Source of the DNA: Berberis thunbergii
Taxonomy: Eukaryota > Streptophyta > Magnoliopsida > Ranunculales > Berberidaceae
Reading direction: 5' to 3'
Length of the DNA stretch: 64,000 nucleotides
NCBI GenBank assembly: GCA_003290165.1
Contig: QNQO01005859.1
Location: forward strand, 38,316-102,315
The first letter of the stretch is position 1, and every line of letters begins with the position of its first letter. The notes beneath the pieces are model-generated. The model did not search any database, had not been told where the DNA came from, and was given only the letters and a program-made list of their open reading frames with translations. This document shows positions 1 to 11,279 of this stretch, one piece after another. A program made the position numbers and the translations under genes.

Positions 1-552
1 TTTGTGTTTCCTAAAGTGTTTGATTATATGCCTCTACAAATTGATCTTTTGATTGGGTTGATTTTTTTTTTGTTTTGGTACTTATTCAAGTGTACTGAAT
101 TAAACAAATCTGACGAGTTAACTAAGTTTTTTTTTTTTTTTTTTAAAAATTGTCAGTAGGAGGATAAGGCAACTAAATGCAAGATCTGCCTGAATAAAAG
201 AAACTTGAATTCATGAATGGAGGTTCCACCCGATTCAAGCTCCTTTAGAGTTAATGGTGAGGTAATTTCTCAACTGGTGACAATTTCGAGTCTTTCATTT
301 TTGGTCCTGGTTGAAGATAAGATGTTTGATGTAATGTCACTTAATTCTGGATAGTTATGGATCTGTCTTTGCTATTGGTAAATGTTCACAGGTTAGAATT
401 AAGACCTTTAGGTGGGCTGTTTGTCCAGGGAAAAAAATAAATTTTTTTTATGAAGAAACTTGTAGCTATCTACCTAATAGTAAAGCAACCCTCCCTAACA
501 TGAATTCTTGGGTCTGCCTGGTCAGAGTCCCTGTAGAATAAACCATGGTTGA
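1..552. other. AT-rich stretch, no gene recognised
   Basis: AT-rich sequence with homopolymer T runs. I see no recognisable exon before the PP2C piece that starts at 553. It may be intron or the flank of a captured fragment. Confidence 0.5.
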
Positions 553-1456
553 ATGGATGAGATGGTGCACAGACAAAGAGGCTGGAGAGAGTTGGCTGGA
601 ATGGGTGATAAAATAGACAATTTAGATCATATCATGCACCATCTTCATCCAGGAATTGCTGTCATCAAAACATTTTTAGTGTATTTTCAGTATAGTGGTT
701 TATCTTTGATATGTGAAGTTTCTTTTTACAATTTAGATCATATCTTATTTCTCAACCATTGTAATCAGGGTCCCCATTATGATTTTCTTTAGACCAACTT
801 CTGGAAGCACGACCTGTGTTGCAGTCATTCAAAATAACCAACTTGTAGTTGCAAATGTTGGTGATTCTCGCTGCGTAATATCAAGGAAGGGTCAAGTAAA
901 GTTGTATTTATTTGTTTGTTTTTATTTCTTTTTGTTTTATATTAAATTAGCAAATACCGTAACAGAAACATTTTAAGTGCCTGTTCATACTTGTTACACA
1001 TACATGTCTGCCTGTGGATCATTATGAACCGTTCAATTGGCGGGCATGATGTCGTTTAACTGATTAAGTAACCTCCAAGCAGTCAATTTTTTTTAATTAT
1101 ATTTGGTGTGATGGATAGGATAGTATGGTCAAAATGAAAACTGAATTATCAAACGATGAAAAGATGAATGGTTGTATGAGTCTGTATTGATGCTTAGGTA
1201 GGTCTCGGACACAATATATGTTAGCAAATACGATACGATATATAGTTCATTGCTCAAAGCATTGTGGTTTTGCAGGCATACAATTTGTCAAGATATCACA
1301 AGCCTAAGCTTGAAGTCAATAAGGAAAGAATCCTTAAAGCTAGTGGATTCATCCACGTTGGGCGAGTCAGTGGTAGCTTAAACTTGGCGAGAGCTATTAG
1401 TACTGAACTAGACTACTTTAAAACAGATCAATACTTCTAATCCCGACATAAATACT
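553..1456 (+). pseudogene. Protein phosphatase 2C fragment (PP2C60/21-like), three exons
   Basis: Three pieces of a plant PP2C, a Mg/Mn-dependent Ser/Thr phosphatase. The first (553 to about 640) reads MDEMVHRQRGWRELAGMGDK. The second (793-895) holds the catalytic-core motif [17 protein letters not shown] and ends at a GT donor. The third (1276-1456) begins after a TGCAG acceptor with [14 protein letters not shown] and continues [18 protein letters not shown]. Introns are kept, so this is a DNA-level copy and not a retrogene. The frame is broken: the conserved GD after LARAI is lost, a stop lies at 1438-1440, and NPDINT resumes in another frame. The N-terminus, the linker between the first two pieces and the C-terminal third are missing. 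It is the first of eight same-strand gene pieces. Family certain; member uncertain. Confidence 0.85.
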
Positions 1457-2120
1457 GTAAGTAGCATGCATTCTTCTACGTTATATATAATGAAGAGTTC
1501 TGTTGTCTGGGCGAGTTAGTGGTAGCTTATATAATTTTTCATATAACTTAATCACGCTTTCCTTTCTAGGAAATTTGTAAAATTGTGTTATGATGCAAAT
1601 AAAGTAGTGTACCCATTTTCATCAGAAAATGTTTTCTTGTTTCAGTTTGGAGCTATCTAGGATTGGTTCACTTAATTTATGCTTGACATGGACCATCTTG
1701 GATCATAGAAAAAAGTGTTCAAGTGAACTAACATGTCCTCTAAATGGACTTATTTGGCAAGAGTTCCTTGGGAGCTCAAGTTGCTTGCTTTCAAGTCCTT
1801 TAGTGACTTGATATTATTCTATGAACATTGACATAGCTCTGTTTTTTCGTGTTTGGTTTATCATTGTCAAGTCATCTTAACTACCTCTATCGTGTTGTTT
1901 ATGTGCATATATTCCCTTTTATAGTTCTTATATATTGCTGACTAATTAAAAAAAATAAAAAAAAATATGAGGAAGAGACAACATTGTGATTATAGTGCTA
2001 GAAGTACAATAAATTGAATGAACCTGATACATATAGTGAATAATGCAGACTTGACGTTTCTCTTCTTAACATCAGAGATCCAAGCATTGTCCTTAGGAAC
2101 GCAAGACCTCCTGGAAGAAC

Positions 2121-2241
2121 ATGGGTTGTTTTCCATGCTTTGATTCAAAGGAAGAACATGGGTTGAATCCTGCAAAGGATAGAGATGATAGAAAGGAAGC
2201 TCTTCCAATAGTGAACTCTAATATCTCCAGACTGTCTTCAG
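2121..2241 (+). pseudogene. First exon of a receptor-like cytoplasmic kinase (RLCK-VII, PBL27-like)
   Basis: A single open exon starts at ATG 2121 with MGCFPCFDS, carrying the N-myristoylation glycine and palmitoylatable cysteines of PBS1-like kinases. It ends with NISRLSSG at a GT donor (2242). Family members use this N-terminus for plasma-membrane anchoring and have the kinase domain in later exons. None of those follows; the next recognisable exon belongs to a methyltransferase. It therefore looks like an isolated captured first exon. The start codon is the family's natural start. Confidence 0.75.
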
Positions 2242-2522
2242 GTTTCTTCTTCTGCTTAGCTTGTTGATTGCTTAATCTAAGATCTGGGTTTGTTTTGTTT
2301 TGTGATTTTAAATAATGGGTTAGTGTTACTTTGGAAATTTGACTCAATAATTTTGTTTGTTCCCCTCTTTGGGTTATTGGGATGTTGTTCTCTATGTCAA
2401 ATGATGTTCATTTGGCTTTGATCAGAAAAAATCAATTCTTATTCATGTTTCTTAAAGTTGTTACATCAAGACCACAATTCAGGGATTTAAGATCTTAAAT
2501 AAAGTTATGTTAAAGAATCAAA

Positions 2523-2895
2523 ATACTGGTATGACATAATAGAAAGTTATGTCCGCGCATACCACTGGAAAAAGTTGCAGCTGCGGAATGTACTAGACAT
2601 GAAGGCTGGGTTTGGAGGGTATAGTCTCCTATTTACCCTCATATTTGTTAGAGATAGCTGAAGTCTTTAGATGCACCTTTCACATGATCATTCCCTTTTT
2701 CCACTTAAAACGTATCTATGAATATAAAATATTTTGCTTGTAGTGACTTGCTGAACATTTTTGTGATTGTAGGTTTGCATCAGCTTTGATTGATATTGGG
2801 TTAGATTGCTGGGTGTTGAATGTTGTTCCTGTTAGTGGAACAAATACTTTGCCTGTCATATATGATCATGGACTTATAGGAGTCATGCATGACTG
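2523..2895 (+). pseudogene. Pectin methyltransferase-like (PMT11/12-type, DUF248) fragment, two exons
   Basis: Exon 1 (about 2523-2618) reads SKYWYDIIESYVRAYHW and then LRNVLDMKAGFGG, the SAM-binding motif I region. Exon 2 (2773-2895) reads [20 protein letters not shown] and [13 protein letters not shown]. The phase-2 junction (GG|G) and the GT/AG sites are intact, and both exons are open. Family members are Golgi type II membrane proteins that methylate pectin. Here the membrane anchor, most of the N-terminal half and the C-terminus are absent, so the piece cannot encode an enzyme. The acceptor of exon 1 is not clear. Confidence 0.85.
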
Positions 2896-3959
2896 GTAGG
2901 GGCTCTACAACTCTTTTTAATTTCCTTGCTTACAACATAATGTACTGCCAGTATCCCAATACTTCAATCATTAATTTATATCAGCCAGAGCTCCAGATAA
3001 GAAATGACCCATTCTCCTAATGGGGATGGTACCCTTCGAATTGGTTTCGGATTGCTCTGAAGGAATCAAGCAATCATGTCTATGATTGATCATACAAAAT
3101 CCATGTAATTGACTTCGACACTGTAGTCGATGAGATTTGACCAATGAAAGCTATTTACCTTACCTTTTTTGTACAGGTAATGCAGGGTCTTGCAAAATCC
3201 ATAGCATGGATGGTGAAGGAGCAGCGTGCTTGATTGAGGTTTTGTATTACCAAAACAGTTTATTAAACACAAAACATGTTTTTTCACACTCTTTGTTGTG
3301 TTGAATGTTTTTTGTATTTTGCCCCTTCAATGTTATATCTTGAGTTTTGCTATGCATTTGGCATGATGACTAGTCATTAGTTAACAAATAAATAGACATG
3401 CAACTTATTGTGAATTCTTTTCATCTATCTAGTCGCGCGAATTGATTCGGTTCTTTTCATCTATCTTGTGTTGGTTGAACCCGAAAAAGTATGAAGTATA
3501 ATGGGGGAATGCTTAGGCTCCATGTTTTGACATACTTTGGTAGTAAATGCTTAGAATATAATTCAAAAGATTAGGTAGTTATTAACATTGTGGAAATACA
3601 GAAGGTGAGTATAGGAAGAAGAATATTATAAGAAGAATTTTCAGTTGTTATAAGGGTCTGATTAATTTTCAGTTGCGAAGCACCAGATTATTATAGGAAG
3701 AAGAATATTATAGGGTGGATTTGGGATGCTTTTTCAGTATATGAAATAGAGATGTATACCCTATTCTTTGCTGCAACAAAAAACAGAGAATGCTCTGGTT
3801 TCGAGCTTTGTTTTGATGAGTGTTTGGAGTTTTCTTTGAGGCGTTTGGTGGTCTCTTGGCTGTGGTTTGTAATGACAGAGTTAGGATGCAGTAAGGACCT
3901 ATTTTCCTAATGAGATTTGTTGGAATATAATTCAGGGATTTACACAACACGTCACTTAT
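2896..3959. other. Spacer between captured pieces, no gene recognised
   Basis: About 1 kb of AT-rich sequence with only short open frames. I see no family motif on either strand. Confidence 0.45.
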
Positions 3960-5505
3960 GGGGCAGATACAAAACTTGGGTAGCTTGCAGGAACTGGAGA
4001 AATTGTAATATTTCCTATCTCATTCATGTTATAGTCTATTGCTACACTGTTTATTAGTAACTAAACTATCATTGCGGGAATGACAACATCTGCTAAATAT
4101 TGCAGGAACTTGAGTTTCAATCAATTAACGTCAGTTGGATATGATATCTCCACTTTGGCTAGCCTCCAATATCTGTAAGTTGCAAAGTAGGGATCACTCA
4201 CAATTATATTCTAAGCATCATAATAGTTAATACTTTGTGAATGGGCTGTGATAATAGGGCTCCTGAATATCAAGTCCATGCCCTCCTTTATTAGACCCTC
4301 CCACCTGGTGCCATTGCTATTGTGTCGTCTACTGCTCTACTCTTTTACACTGTCTCCCTTAGTCTGAGTTTAGCTTGGCTTAATTTATTAGTTGCTTTTC
4401 CTTTGAGTTAATACTGTACAATTATTAGAAAGTGCTACTGCATTGTCAGAATTGTATGAAATGCAATTTTAAAATTGATTAAAGGAAGCTGCTATTGAAT
4501 TGCTTCTTTAAGTTTGCAATTAAAACACGTCTAGGGCTTGGTACTAGAAAAATAGCTACTTCCATACATTATTGTAACATATACAAACCCCCGAAATATA
4601 TGTGAAGAAGTTGATGATCTGAACAGTGTGTCAAATGGAGTGTCCAAATGAGTCCGAGCATCCAATATGTTATGGAAGCATAATATCTTATATTTGAACA
4701 TGAAATGATGTTGTTAGATGGGTAATTTTTTTGGATCAATAGGACAAAAGATATGGTGCTAATGGAGTTTGCAAGGTATCATATTAATGGAGTTTGCAAT
4801 GTGAGGTTTTTAGGTTTCAAGAAAGAGAATTGACAGATTGAAAAAGGAAAGAAGAAAAGGAAGGAAGAAATGGTCTGTCATTAGGTTCGTTGGGACCTAA
4901 GGTTGAAAGATCAATGTTTGCTCTTACTAGAGCAAGCCAAAAAAAAATTTCTAGACTAGACAAGAGACTCAAAAAACTGAATGTCACTTGATGTTTAGCC
5001 CTTTTAACTTGTGACAAATTTGTTTTTGGAAGATTTTGGGAAGCAATAGCTTTTTCTAAAATTAAAACTGGTGTTATTTCAACAATCAGGATGCAGCTTA
5101 ACCAGCCCTAAACTGATGAAATTAGAACTTATACACTTCTATGGTTAAAGCATCGTGTAATAAACTGCAATTGGTAATGCTTTTATGTATTTGGAAATGC
5201 TTTATGACTAGGTAAGGATTTTCTTTATTCTTGTAGTAAAGTAAGGAAAACAAATTTTTTGAATGGGGCTTGACCTTCTCAAGTTTGTCACTTAATGAGA
5301 TTCCTGTTATTATGCTAACTGAGTAGCTTTTACAATTTCCCATTTTTCTTCATAATGTTAATGTGCAGGTGTATCTGTTGTCACAAATTAGCCATCAGAA
5401 TCTTGTATCCTTGGAAGGCTTTTGCTATGAATCCAAGCAACAGATACTAGTTTATGAGTTGTAACGTTAAGCTGGGGCCGCAGACTGAAAATCGTTGTAC
5501 ATGGC
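3960..5505 (+). pseudogene. LRR receptor-like kinase fragment (At5g48740-like)
   Basis: Three scattered pieces. Exon 4106-4174 is a 69-nt leucine-rich-repeat exon (NLSFNQLTS..LASLQYL) with AG and GTAAGT borders; a weaker LRR-like piece precedes it near 3962-4005. Exon 5369-5464 encodes the kinase N-lobe segment LLSQISHQNLVSLEGFCYES then QQILVYEL, followed by a stop. Slightly downstream LSWGRRLKIVV matches the next kinase segment. The ectodomain start, transmembrane helix, P-loop and catalytic loop are not found. The piece is fragmentary and interrupted. The assignment to one parental gene is inferred from order and strand. Confidence 0.65.
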
Positions 5506-5817
5506 TGACTTTTGTTGTTCCAATGGGATCAGGAACAACAGTTGCCAAGTTAGTTCCATTCTACTCCAGTAAACCACTCTTAAATTTATATTTCTGTTGA
5601 CACTCCATCTGATTTGATTTAAAGATGTTCATTATAGAGTTATTCTTATTGTCCATCCAACCTATATTTGCGCATTTGAAATTTTTTCTTTAAGGCGCCT
5701 GAGTCAAGTTTTGTATTTTTATGTTCTTTCCTCAGGGTTGTTATGATCATTTATCGCTTGTATTTGCATTTGTCGATGTACCATGGTTGGGTTATAATGA
5801 GTGTGTTTGGTTTTAAG

Positions 5818-6133
5818 GTGCGCACAGTTCCACTTGATGGTGATGACTTTGCAACCAAAGAGGTTTTGGATTCTGACTTTGGGGAGGCAGCGATTGGGCG
5901 TGTTGCACCAGATGATTCTGGTAAATAAATTGTCAACTAAATGTCTATTGGAAAATTTATTTGGTAGTGACTAACATGAATTTATGAATGTTCTATTGAA
6001 AATTCAGGATTGTGGTGGATTATACTGCTACGAGCATATGGAAAATGTTCTGGAGATCTTTCTGTTCAGGAAAGGATCGATGTCCAAACCGGGATTAAAA
6101 TGATTCTAAAGTTATGTCTTGCAGATGAAGAAG
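5818..6133 (+). pseudogene. Alkaline/neutral invertase fragment (GH100), two exons
   Basis: Exon 5818-5920 encodes [20 protein letters not shown] and [14 protein letters not shown]. Exon 6008-6133 encodes [20 protein letters not shown] and [19 protein letters not shown]. The exons join across a phase-1 intron. These are near-invariant central segments of plant cytosolic or organellar neutral invertases, which hydrolyse sucrose. Both exons are open, yet the rest of the enzyme (about 500 residues) is absent. The piece is followed within 80 bp by a PP2C exon on the same strand. Confidence 0.9.
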
Positions 6134-6212
6134 GTAGCATTTCTCTGTGAGTGGTTGTGGTGGTACATATTCAATCAGCTAAGTTCTGTCTGAAATCTCT
6201 CTGTGAGTGGTT

Positions 6213-7389
6213 GGCGAGTTCATTGTTCCTGTCCCTCATGTAAAGCAAGTGAAGGTGTGTTCTTACTTTGTCCAGCGTCATTTTTATTTATCTAGTTATT
6301 TTATTATTTATTTATTTATGTTTATTTGCAATACCTTTTACCATACAATATGATTTCGGGGGAGTGATTTCTTGTTTCTTCTTTGTTTCAACCTTTTACC
6401 AGCAAGTGAAGGTGTGCTCCTACTTTGTCCACCTTTTTTGTTTCTTCTTTATTCTTGGCATTAAGCACTGTAATATGATTGTTGCAGTCAGTGCTCTAAA
6501 AATCGGCCTAGGCGGCTAGCAGGTGGAAAACCGCCCAGATTAATGGCTGGGCGGGCAGTCCGGGCGGGATCTAGGCGGCCTAGGCGCACTCTAGGCGGTC
6601 TGGACGATTTTTATTTTTTTTATTTTTAATAAAGCAGATTGTGTTCTTATTTTATTTTTCTTTCCTATTTTTTAGAAATAAACTATTTAATTGTTTTTTA
6701 TTCAGTATATGTCTAAATGTAGCAAATGATGATTACTTAATGAAATTCTCAAATGATCTGCCGGTACCAATTTTACTAATGTAGATTTTATCAAGCATAA
6801 CTGAGGTTATTCATGCAATTTAAAGAAAAATAAAAGAGTACACAAATTCAAATTTATATAAAGTACCCATCATGACCAACTTCAGTCATTTGAGTTTTAA
6901 TAAATTTTGTTCACGATTGTTAATTTTTCATGTTTTTAAATTTTCAATATGTATATTAGCATTAAATTGGATGTAATTGATAAGGTATTATGCTTAACTT
7001 TTATAAATTATTAAAGTTATAATACAAAACCTAAAACCGCTTAGGCCCATGGGCGCTAGGCACCTACTAGCCGCCCGTCCAGCGCCTAGCGATTTTTAGA
7101 ACACTGGTTGCAGTTATCTACCGCTGGTGGTAGGCTTGTCATCTCAAGTGATGGTGTTTGGGATGTTTTGTCTTCAGAAGCAGTTCTTAACTGTTGCAGA
7201 GGGATGCCACCAGATGCTGCCGCTGTTCAAATTGTTAAAGTACATCAAACTCCTCGTATAATTTCTGTATCTTCTGATTTTCTTATAGCATTTTGAGTAT
7301 TCTTCTGTAGAGTCACACCTGTTTTTGCTTAACCTGAAGCTGTGGGATTCAAGGGACTTCGAGATGATACAACTTTAGATCCTTCATAA
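6213..7389 (+). pseudogene. PP2C C-terminal exons, copy 1 (PP2C5/12-like), split by a hAT MITE
   Basis: Exon 6213-6254 gives GEFIVPVPHVKQVK. Exon 7114-7239 gives LSTAGGRLVISSDGVWDVLS and ends QIVK. A last exon, 7336-7389, gives EAVGFKGLRDDTT and then a stop. This is the C-terminal part of a plant PP2C, including the SSDGVWD motif with a metal-binding aspartate. The intron before 7114 contains a hAT MITE whose 8-bp target duplication spans the splice acceptor. The acceptor before 7336 looks decayed. It belongs to a different PP2C subfamily from the piece at 553-1456. Confidence 0.85.
6489..7106. mobile_element. hAT MITE, 618 bp, with 8-bp TSD gttgcagt
   Basis: The terminal inverted repeats are CAGTGCTCTAAAAATCG at the left and CGATTTTTAGAACACTG at the right. 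Direct repeats gttgcagt flank it at 6481-6488 and 7107-7114. GC-rich subterminal tracts with repeated CTAGGCGG/CCGCCTAG flank an AT-rich core. There is no coding capacity. The 8-bp TSD and CAGTG ends are typical of hAT. It is the same family as the interrupted copy at 12440-33051. Confidence 0.92.
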
Positions 7390-8689
7390 TCTTATCTGAT
7401 CTCTCCTTATTTATATTTTTCAGATGCAAGAAACAGTAGTGATAGTGACTAGCCAAATTACCAGTGTAGCGTCACCATGATCGAGCAATGATCTTGCCAC
7501 TAACAGATGTTACAGTTGACCAGATTCTGATTTCTGGCAGCTAATCTGTCATCCGTTCCACAAGATTCTGTTTTCTGGCAGCTAGTTGCATATTGTGCTG
7601 GTACTGGTGGATTTCTTTTGGTACTTGCGAAAGGTAAATAGCAGATCACTGCCTTGACATGTAGTCCAAACTGAGTGAGTGGATAGTGAAGTGATTGTTG
7701 TTAATATCATGTAAAATGCAGGCAAAACAAGAGCTTCTATCTAGGATAAATGGCTTCTTGTCAACATGCAGCCCAGCAAGGAATTCAGTTCAACATGGTA
7801 AACATTTGCTTAGATATTGGTATTGACTTTAGTTGTTTTTTGGCTGGAGGATCCTTTTGAAACATTGATATGTTATTTTGTATAGCCGAATCACGATATA
7901 TGGGCAAATGAAGCTGTAGCACAGACTATCAGTACTTATTTCATCTTTTGGCAGGTATTCAGCTAATTTAATTATGAGCTGGAATATTCATTGATGTTTT
8001 GAACTCTTTGTTCAGATGCATAATTTCTGAAATTTGGAAATTCGATAGGACTTCCAATTAGTTGATGCTTTCTTATACTTTGTGTGTTCCAATACTTGTA
8101 ATTTAGGTTTATGACGATACTACTGAAGGCAGAAAGGTCTGCATAACATACCTGCCGTTCTTGTCATTGACCCCATCACTGGACGAAGATGCGCTCATGG
8201 AATGATCCAACCCGATAAGTTACTGGAGGTACTAACTAATTTCACATTATCTTTTCACATATCAAGTTATTGGGATTGTCACAACTGAATGAATAAGTTT
8301 CGATATTTCTTATGAATGAAGACATTCGTTGTTCTTAATGTCTTTTCACATATTCGAACGTATATTTCATAATCTGCTTTTGTAAATACTTTTATTTGCC
8401 ACTGCCTTGTTAAATATTTATAACTTTTCCATTGGTAAAATTTAATTTTGTGTTATATACGAGATTAAGTTGCAATTATTATAATGCACATTGGGTGTGT
8501 TTCACTTTTTTCTATAGGCGGTGAAGGGGTTGTTATTTACTTATTTTTCTAAGTATATGTAGAGGCTGTGTTAACCTACCACATCTTTAAGTTCTCACAT
8601 CTAAGTTCTACATAAATGATTTAAGCACTGTTATCTCTCTTTAGACAATGGTATTGTCTAATCTTGTATATGGAAGATATTTGCTACAT
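6791..8689. repeat. Tandem duplication unit, copy 1 (about 1.9 kb)
   Basis: Near-identical to 8700-10609 over its whole length, including introns. It starts inside the hAT MITE and ends inside an intron of the UBX/UAS fragment. The copies differ by scattered substitutions and small indels. Ten bases (8690-8699) with no match separate the copies, as end-joining filler would. Confidence 0.93.
7722..8228 (+). pseudogene. UBX/UAS-domain protein fragment (PUX7-like), copy 1
   Basis: Exon 1 (7722-7797) reads DKWLLVNMQ..KEFSST, with an in-frame TAG just before DKW. Exon 2 (7886-7954) reads PNHDIWANEAVAQTIST and FIFWQ. Exon 3 (8107-8228) reads VYDDTTEGRKVC, then shifts frame, apparently by a small deletion, to IPAVLVIDPITGRRCAHGMI and QPDKLLE. 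This is the thioredoxin-like UAS domain of plant UBX proteins, which are CDC48/p97 cofactors. The UBA and UBX domains are missing. The stop and the frameshift mark it as non-functional. Confidence 0.85.
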
Positions 8690-8699
8690 AATTAAGTTG

Positions 8700-9026
8700 T
8701 CAAACATAACTGAGGTTATTCATGCAATTTGAAGAAAAATAAAAGAGTACACAAATTCAAATTTATGTAAAGTACCCATCATGACCAACTTCAGTCATTT
8801 GAGTTTTAATAAATTTTTTTCACGATTGTTAATTTTTCATGTTTTTAAATTTTCAATATGTATATTGGCATTAAATTGGATGTAATTGATAAGGTATTAT
8901 GCTTAACTTTTGTAAATTATTAAAGTTATAATACAAAACCTAAAACCGCCTAGGCGCCACCTAGGCCCATGGGCACTAGGCACCTACTCGCCGCCCGTCC
9001 AGCGCCTAGCGATTTTTAGAACACTG
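8700..9026. mobile_element. 3' half of the hAT MITE, carried by the duplication
   Basis: Matches the right half of the MITE at 6489-7106, including the terminal GATTTTTAGAACACTG, but has no left terminus. It is a by-product of the tandem duplication and not a separate insertion. Confidence 0.9.
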
Positions 9027-9033
9027 GTTGCAG

Positions 9034-9310
9034 TTATCTACCGCTGGTGGTAGGCTTGTCATCTCAAGTGATGGTGTTTGGGATGCTTTGTCTTCAGAAG
9101 CAGTTCTTAACTGTTGCAGAGGGATGCCACAAGATGCTGCCGCTGTTCAAATTGTTAAAGTACATCAAACTCCTCGTATAATTTCTGTATCTTCTGATTT
9201 TCTTATAGCATTTTGAGTATTCTTCTGTAGAGTCAAACCTTTTTTTTTCTTAACCTGAAGCTGTGGGATTCAAGGGACTTTGAGATGATACAACTTCAGA
9301 TCCTTCATAA
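9034..9310 (+). pseudogene. PP2C C-terminal exons, copy 2
   Basis: Duplicate of the 7114-7389 exons. Exon 9034-9159 reads SSDGVWDALSSEAVLN; its DAL agrees with the family where copy 1 has DVL, and it has MPQ where copy 1 has MPP. The last exon (9257-9310) again ends DDTT and then a stop. It lacks the upstream GEFIVPVP exon, because the duplication breakpoint lies in the MITE. Confidence 0.85.
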
Positions 9311-9642
9311 TCTTATCTGATCTCTCCTTATTTATATTTTTCAGATGCAAGAAACAGTAGTGATAGTGACTAGCCAAATTACCAGTGTAGCGTCACCATG
9401 ATCGGGCAATGATCTTGCCACTAACAGATGTTACAGCTGACCAGATTCTGATTTCTGGCAGCTAATCTGTCATCCGCTCCACAAGATTCTGTTTTCTGGC
9501 AGCTAGTTGCATATTGTGCTGGTACTGGTGGATTTCTTTTGGTACTTGTTAAAGGTAAATAGCAGATCACTGCCTTGACATGTAGTCCAAACTGAGTGAG
9601 TGGATGGTGAAGTGATTGTTGTTAATATCATGTAAAATGCAG

Positions 9643-10149
9643 GCAAAACAAGAGCTTCTATCCAGGATAAAGTGCTTCTTGTCAACATGCAGTCTGGCAA
9701 GGAATTCAGTTCAACATGGTAAACATTTGCTTAGATATTGGTATTGACTTTAGTTGTTTTTTGGCTAGAGGATCCTTTTGAATCATTGATATGTTATTTT
9801 GTATAGCCGAATCACGATATATGGGCAAATGAAGCTGTAGCACAGACTATCAGTACTTATTTCATCTTTTGGCAGGTATTCAGCTAATTTAATTATGAGC
9901 TGGAATATTCATTGATGTTTTGAACTCTTTGTTCAGATGCATAATTTCTGAAATTTGGAAATTTGATAGGACTTCCAATTAGTTGATGCTTTCTTATACT
10001 ATGTGTGTTCCAATACTTGTAATTTAGGTTTATGACGATACTACTGAAGGCAGAAAGGTCTGCATAACATACCTGCCGTTCTTTTCATTGACCCCATCAC
10101 TGGACGAAGATGCGCTCATGGAATGATCCAACCTGATAAGTTACTGGAG
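9643..10149 (+). pseudogene. UBX/UAS-domain protein fragment, copy 2
   Basis: Same three exons as copy 1 (9643-9718, 9807-9875, 10028-10149). It keeps the glutamine codon where copy 1 has TAG, but has lost the conserved Trp (DKVLLVN against DKWLLVN). It shares the exon 3 deletion, so that lesion predates the duplication. The other differences arose after it. Confidence 0.85.
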
Positions 10150-10915
10150 GTACTATCTAATTTCACATTATCTTTTCACATATCAAGTTATTAGGATTGT
10201 CACAACTGAATGAATAAGTTTCGATATTTCTTATGAATGAAGACATTCGCTGTTCTTAATATCTTTTCACATATTCGAACGTATATTTCATAATCTGCTT
10301 ATGTAAATACTTTTATTTGCCACTGCCTTGTTAAATATTTACAACTTTTCCATTGGTAAAATTTAAATTTGTGTTATATAAGAGATTAAGTTGCAAATAT
10401 TATAATGCACAGTGGGTGTGTTTCATTTCTTGCTATAGGCGGTAAAGGGGTTGTTATTTATTTATTTTTCTAAGTATATGTATACACTGTGTTAACCTAC
10501 CACATCTGTAAGTTCTCACATCTAAGTTCTACATAAATGATTTAAGCACTGTTATCTCTCTTAGACAATGGTATTGTCTAATCGTTTATATGGAAGATAT
10601 TTGCTACATCATGATGTACAGGAGATTATGGATGTCCTATGATTTGTTTGTTTTCACGCCTTATTATGGTATTCTTATAATATTATGGTTTTAATTATTG
10701 AATCACAAAGGCTTTCACCACCTTTCTTCACTTAATGCTCAATGAACTTGGAATTGGTGAATTTTTGGGTCGTATCTGGGATCAAGATTTTGGATTTTAC
10801 CTTGTTTTGAAATACAATTATATTTGATTGTCGGCTCCTAGGTTAATTTGTTTTGCTGTCCATTGCTAAGTCAGTTATGACGTTATGGTTTCATGATTCA
10901 ATCTATTGCTGTCAG

Positions 10916-11279
10916 GCACAAAGAATAGCAAGAGTACACCAATTACGGTCAGAAAATGGTGCAAAGAAGGCTGTTGAGGAGCTTGAGAAATGTAAGTATT
11001 TCAAGTTTTTCCATGAAATTAGCTGAAGCATTTTTTTCTTTTTCTGACTCTACTATCTCGTTTCACAGACGATCCAGCGAATGATCCAAATGTATCAGGA
11101 GATCCATACAAGACATTGTTTGTGGCTTGGCTTGTGAGTAATCTCCAGAAACCTCTTTCATTTGTGTTGATACAATGTATCCTTATGGAAACTGACAAAA
11201 TTTGATGGTTTCTTGCAAAACTATGAGACAAGTGAGTAGACTTAAACGGGAGTTTGAGACATATGGACCAATTAAAAGG
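10916..11279 (+). pseudogene. U1 snRNP 70K fragment, three exons
   Basis: Exon 10916-10991 ends GAKKAVEELEK. Exon 11069-11133 reads YDPANDPNVSGDPYKTLFVA. The third piece (about 11219-11279) reads NYETSE, then after a frameshift LKREFETYGPIKR. This is the segment leading into the RRM of U1-70K, the U1 snRNA-binding spliceosome protein. In the family LFVARL is RNP2; here the R is W. The acceptor of the third exon is lost. RNP1 and the RS tail are absent. It is the last member of the + strand cluster. Confidence 0.88.

Larger units (their letters stand above)
8700..10609. repeat. Tandem duplication unit, copy 2
   Basis: Second copy of 6791-8689. Copy 2 carries extra bases in the MITE half (near 8950), where a CCTAGGCG..ACCTAGG tract is longer than in copy 1. 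After 10609 the sequence continues into the original downstream intron. Confidence 0.93.
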
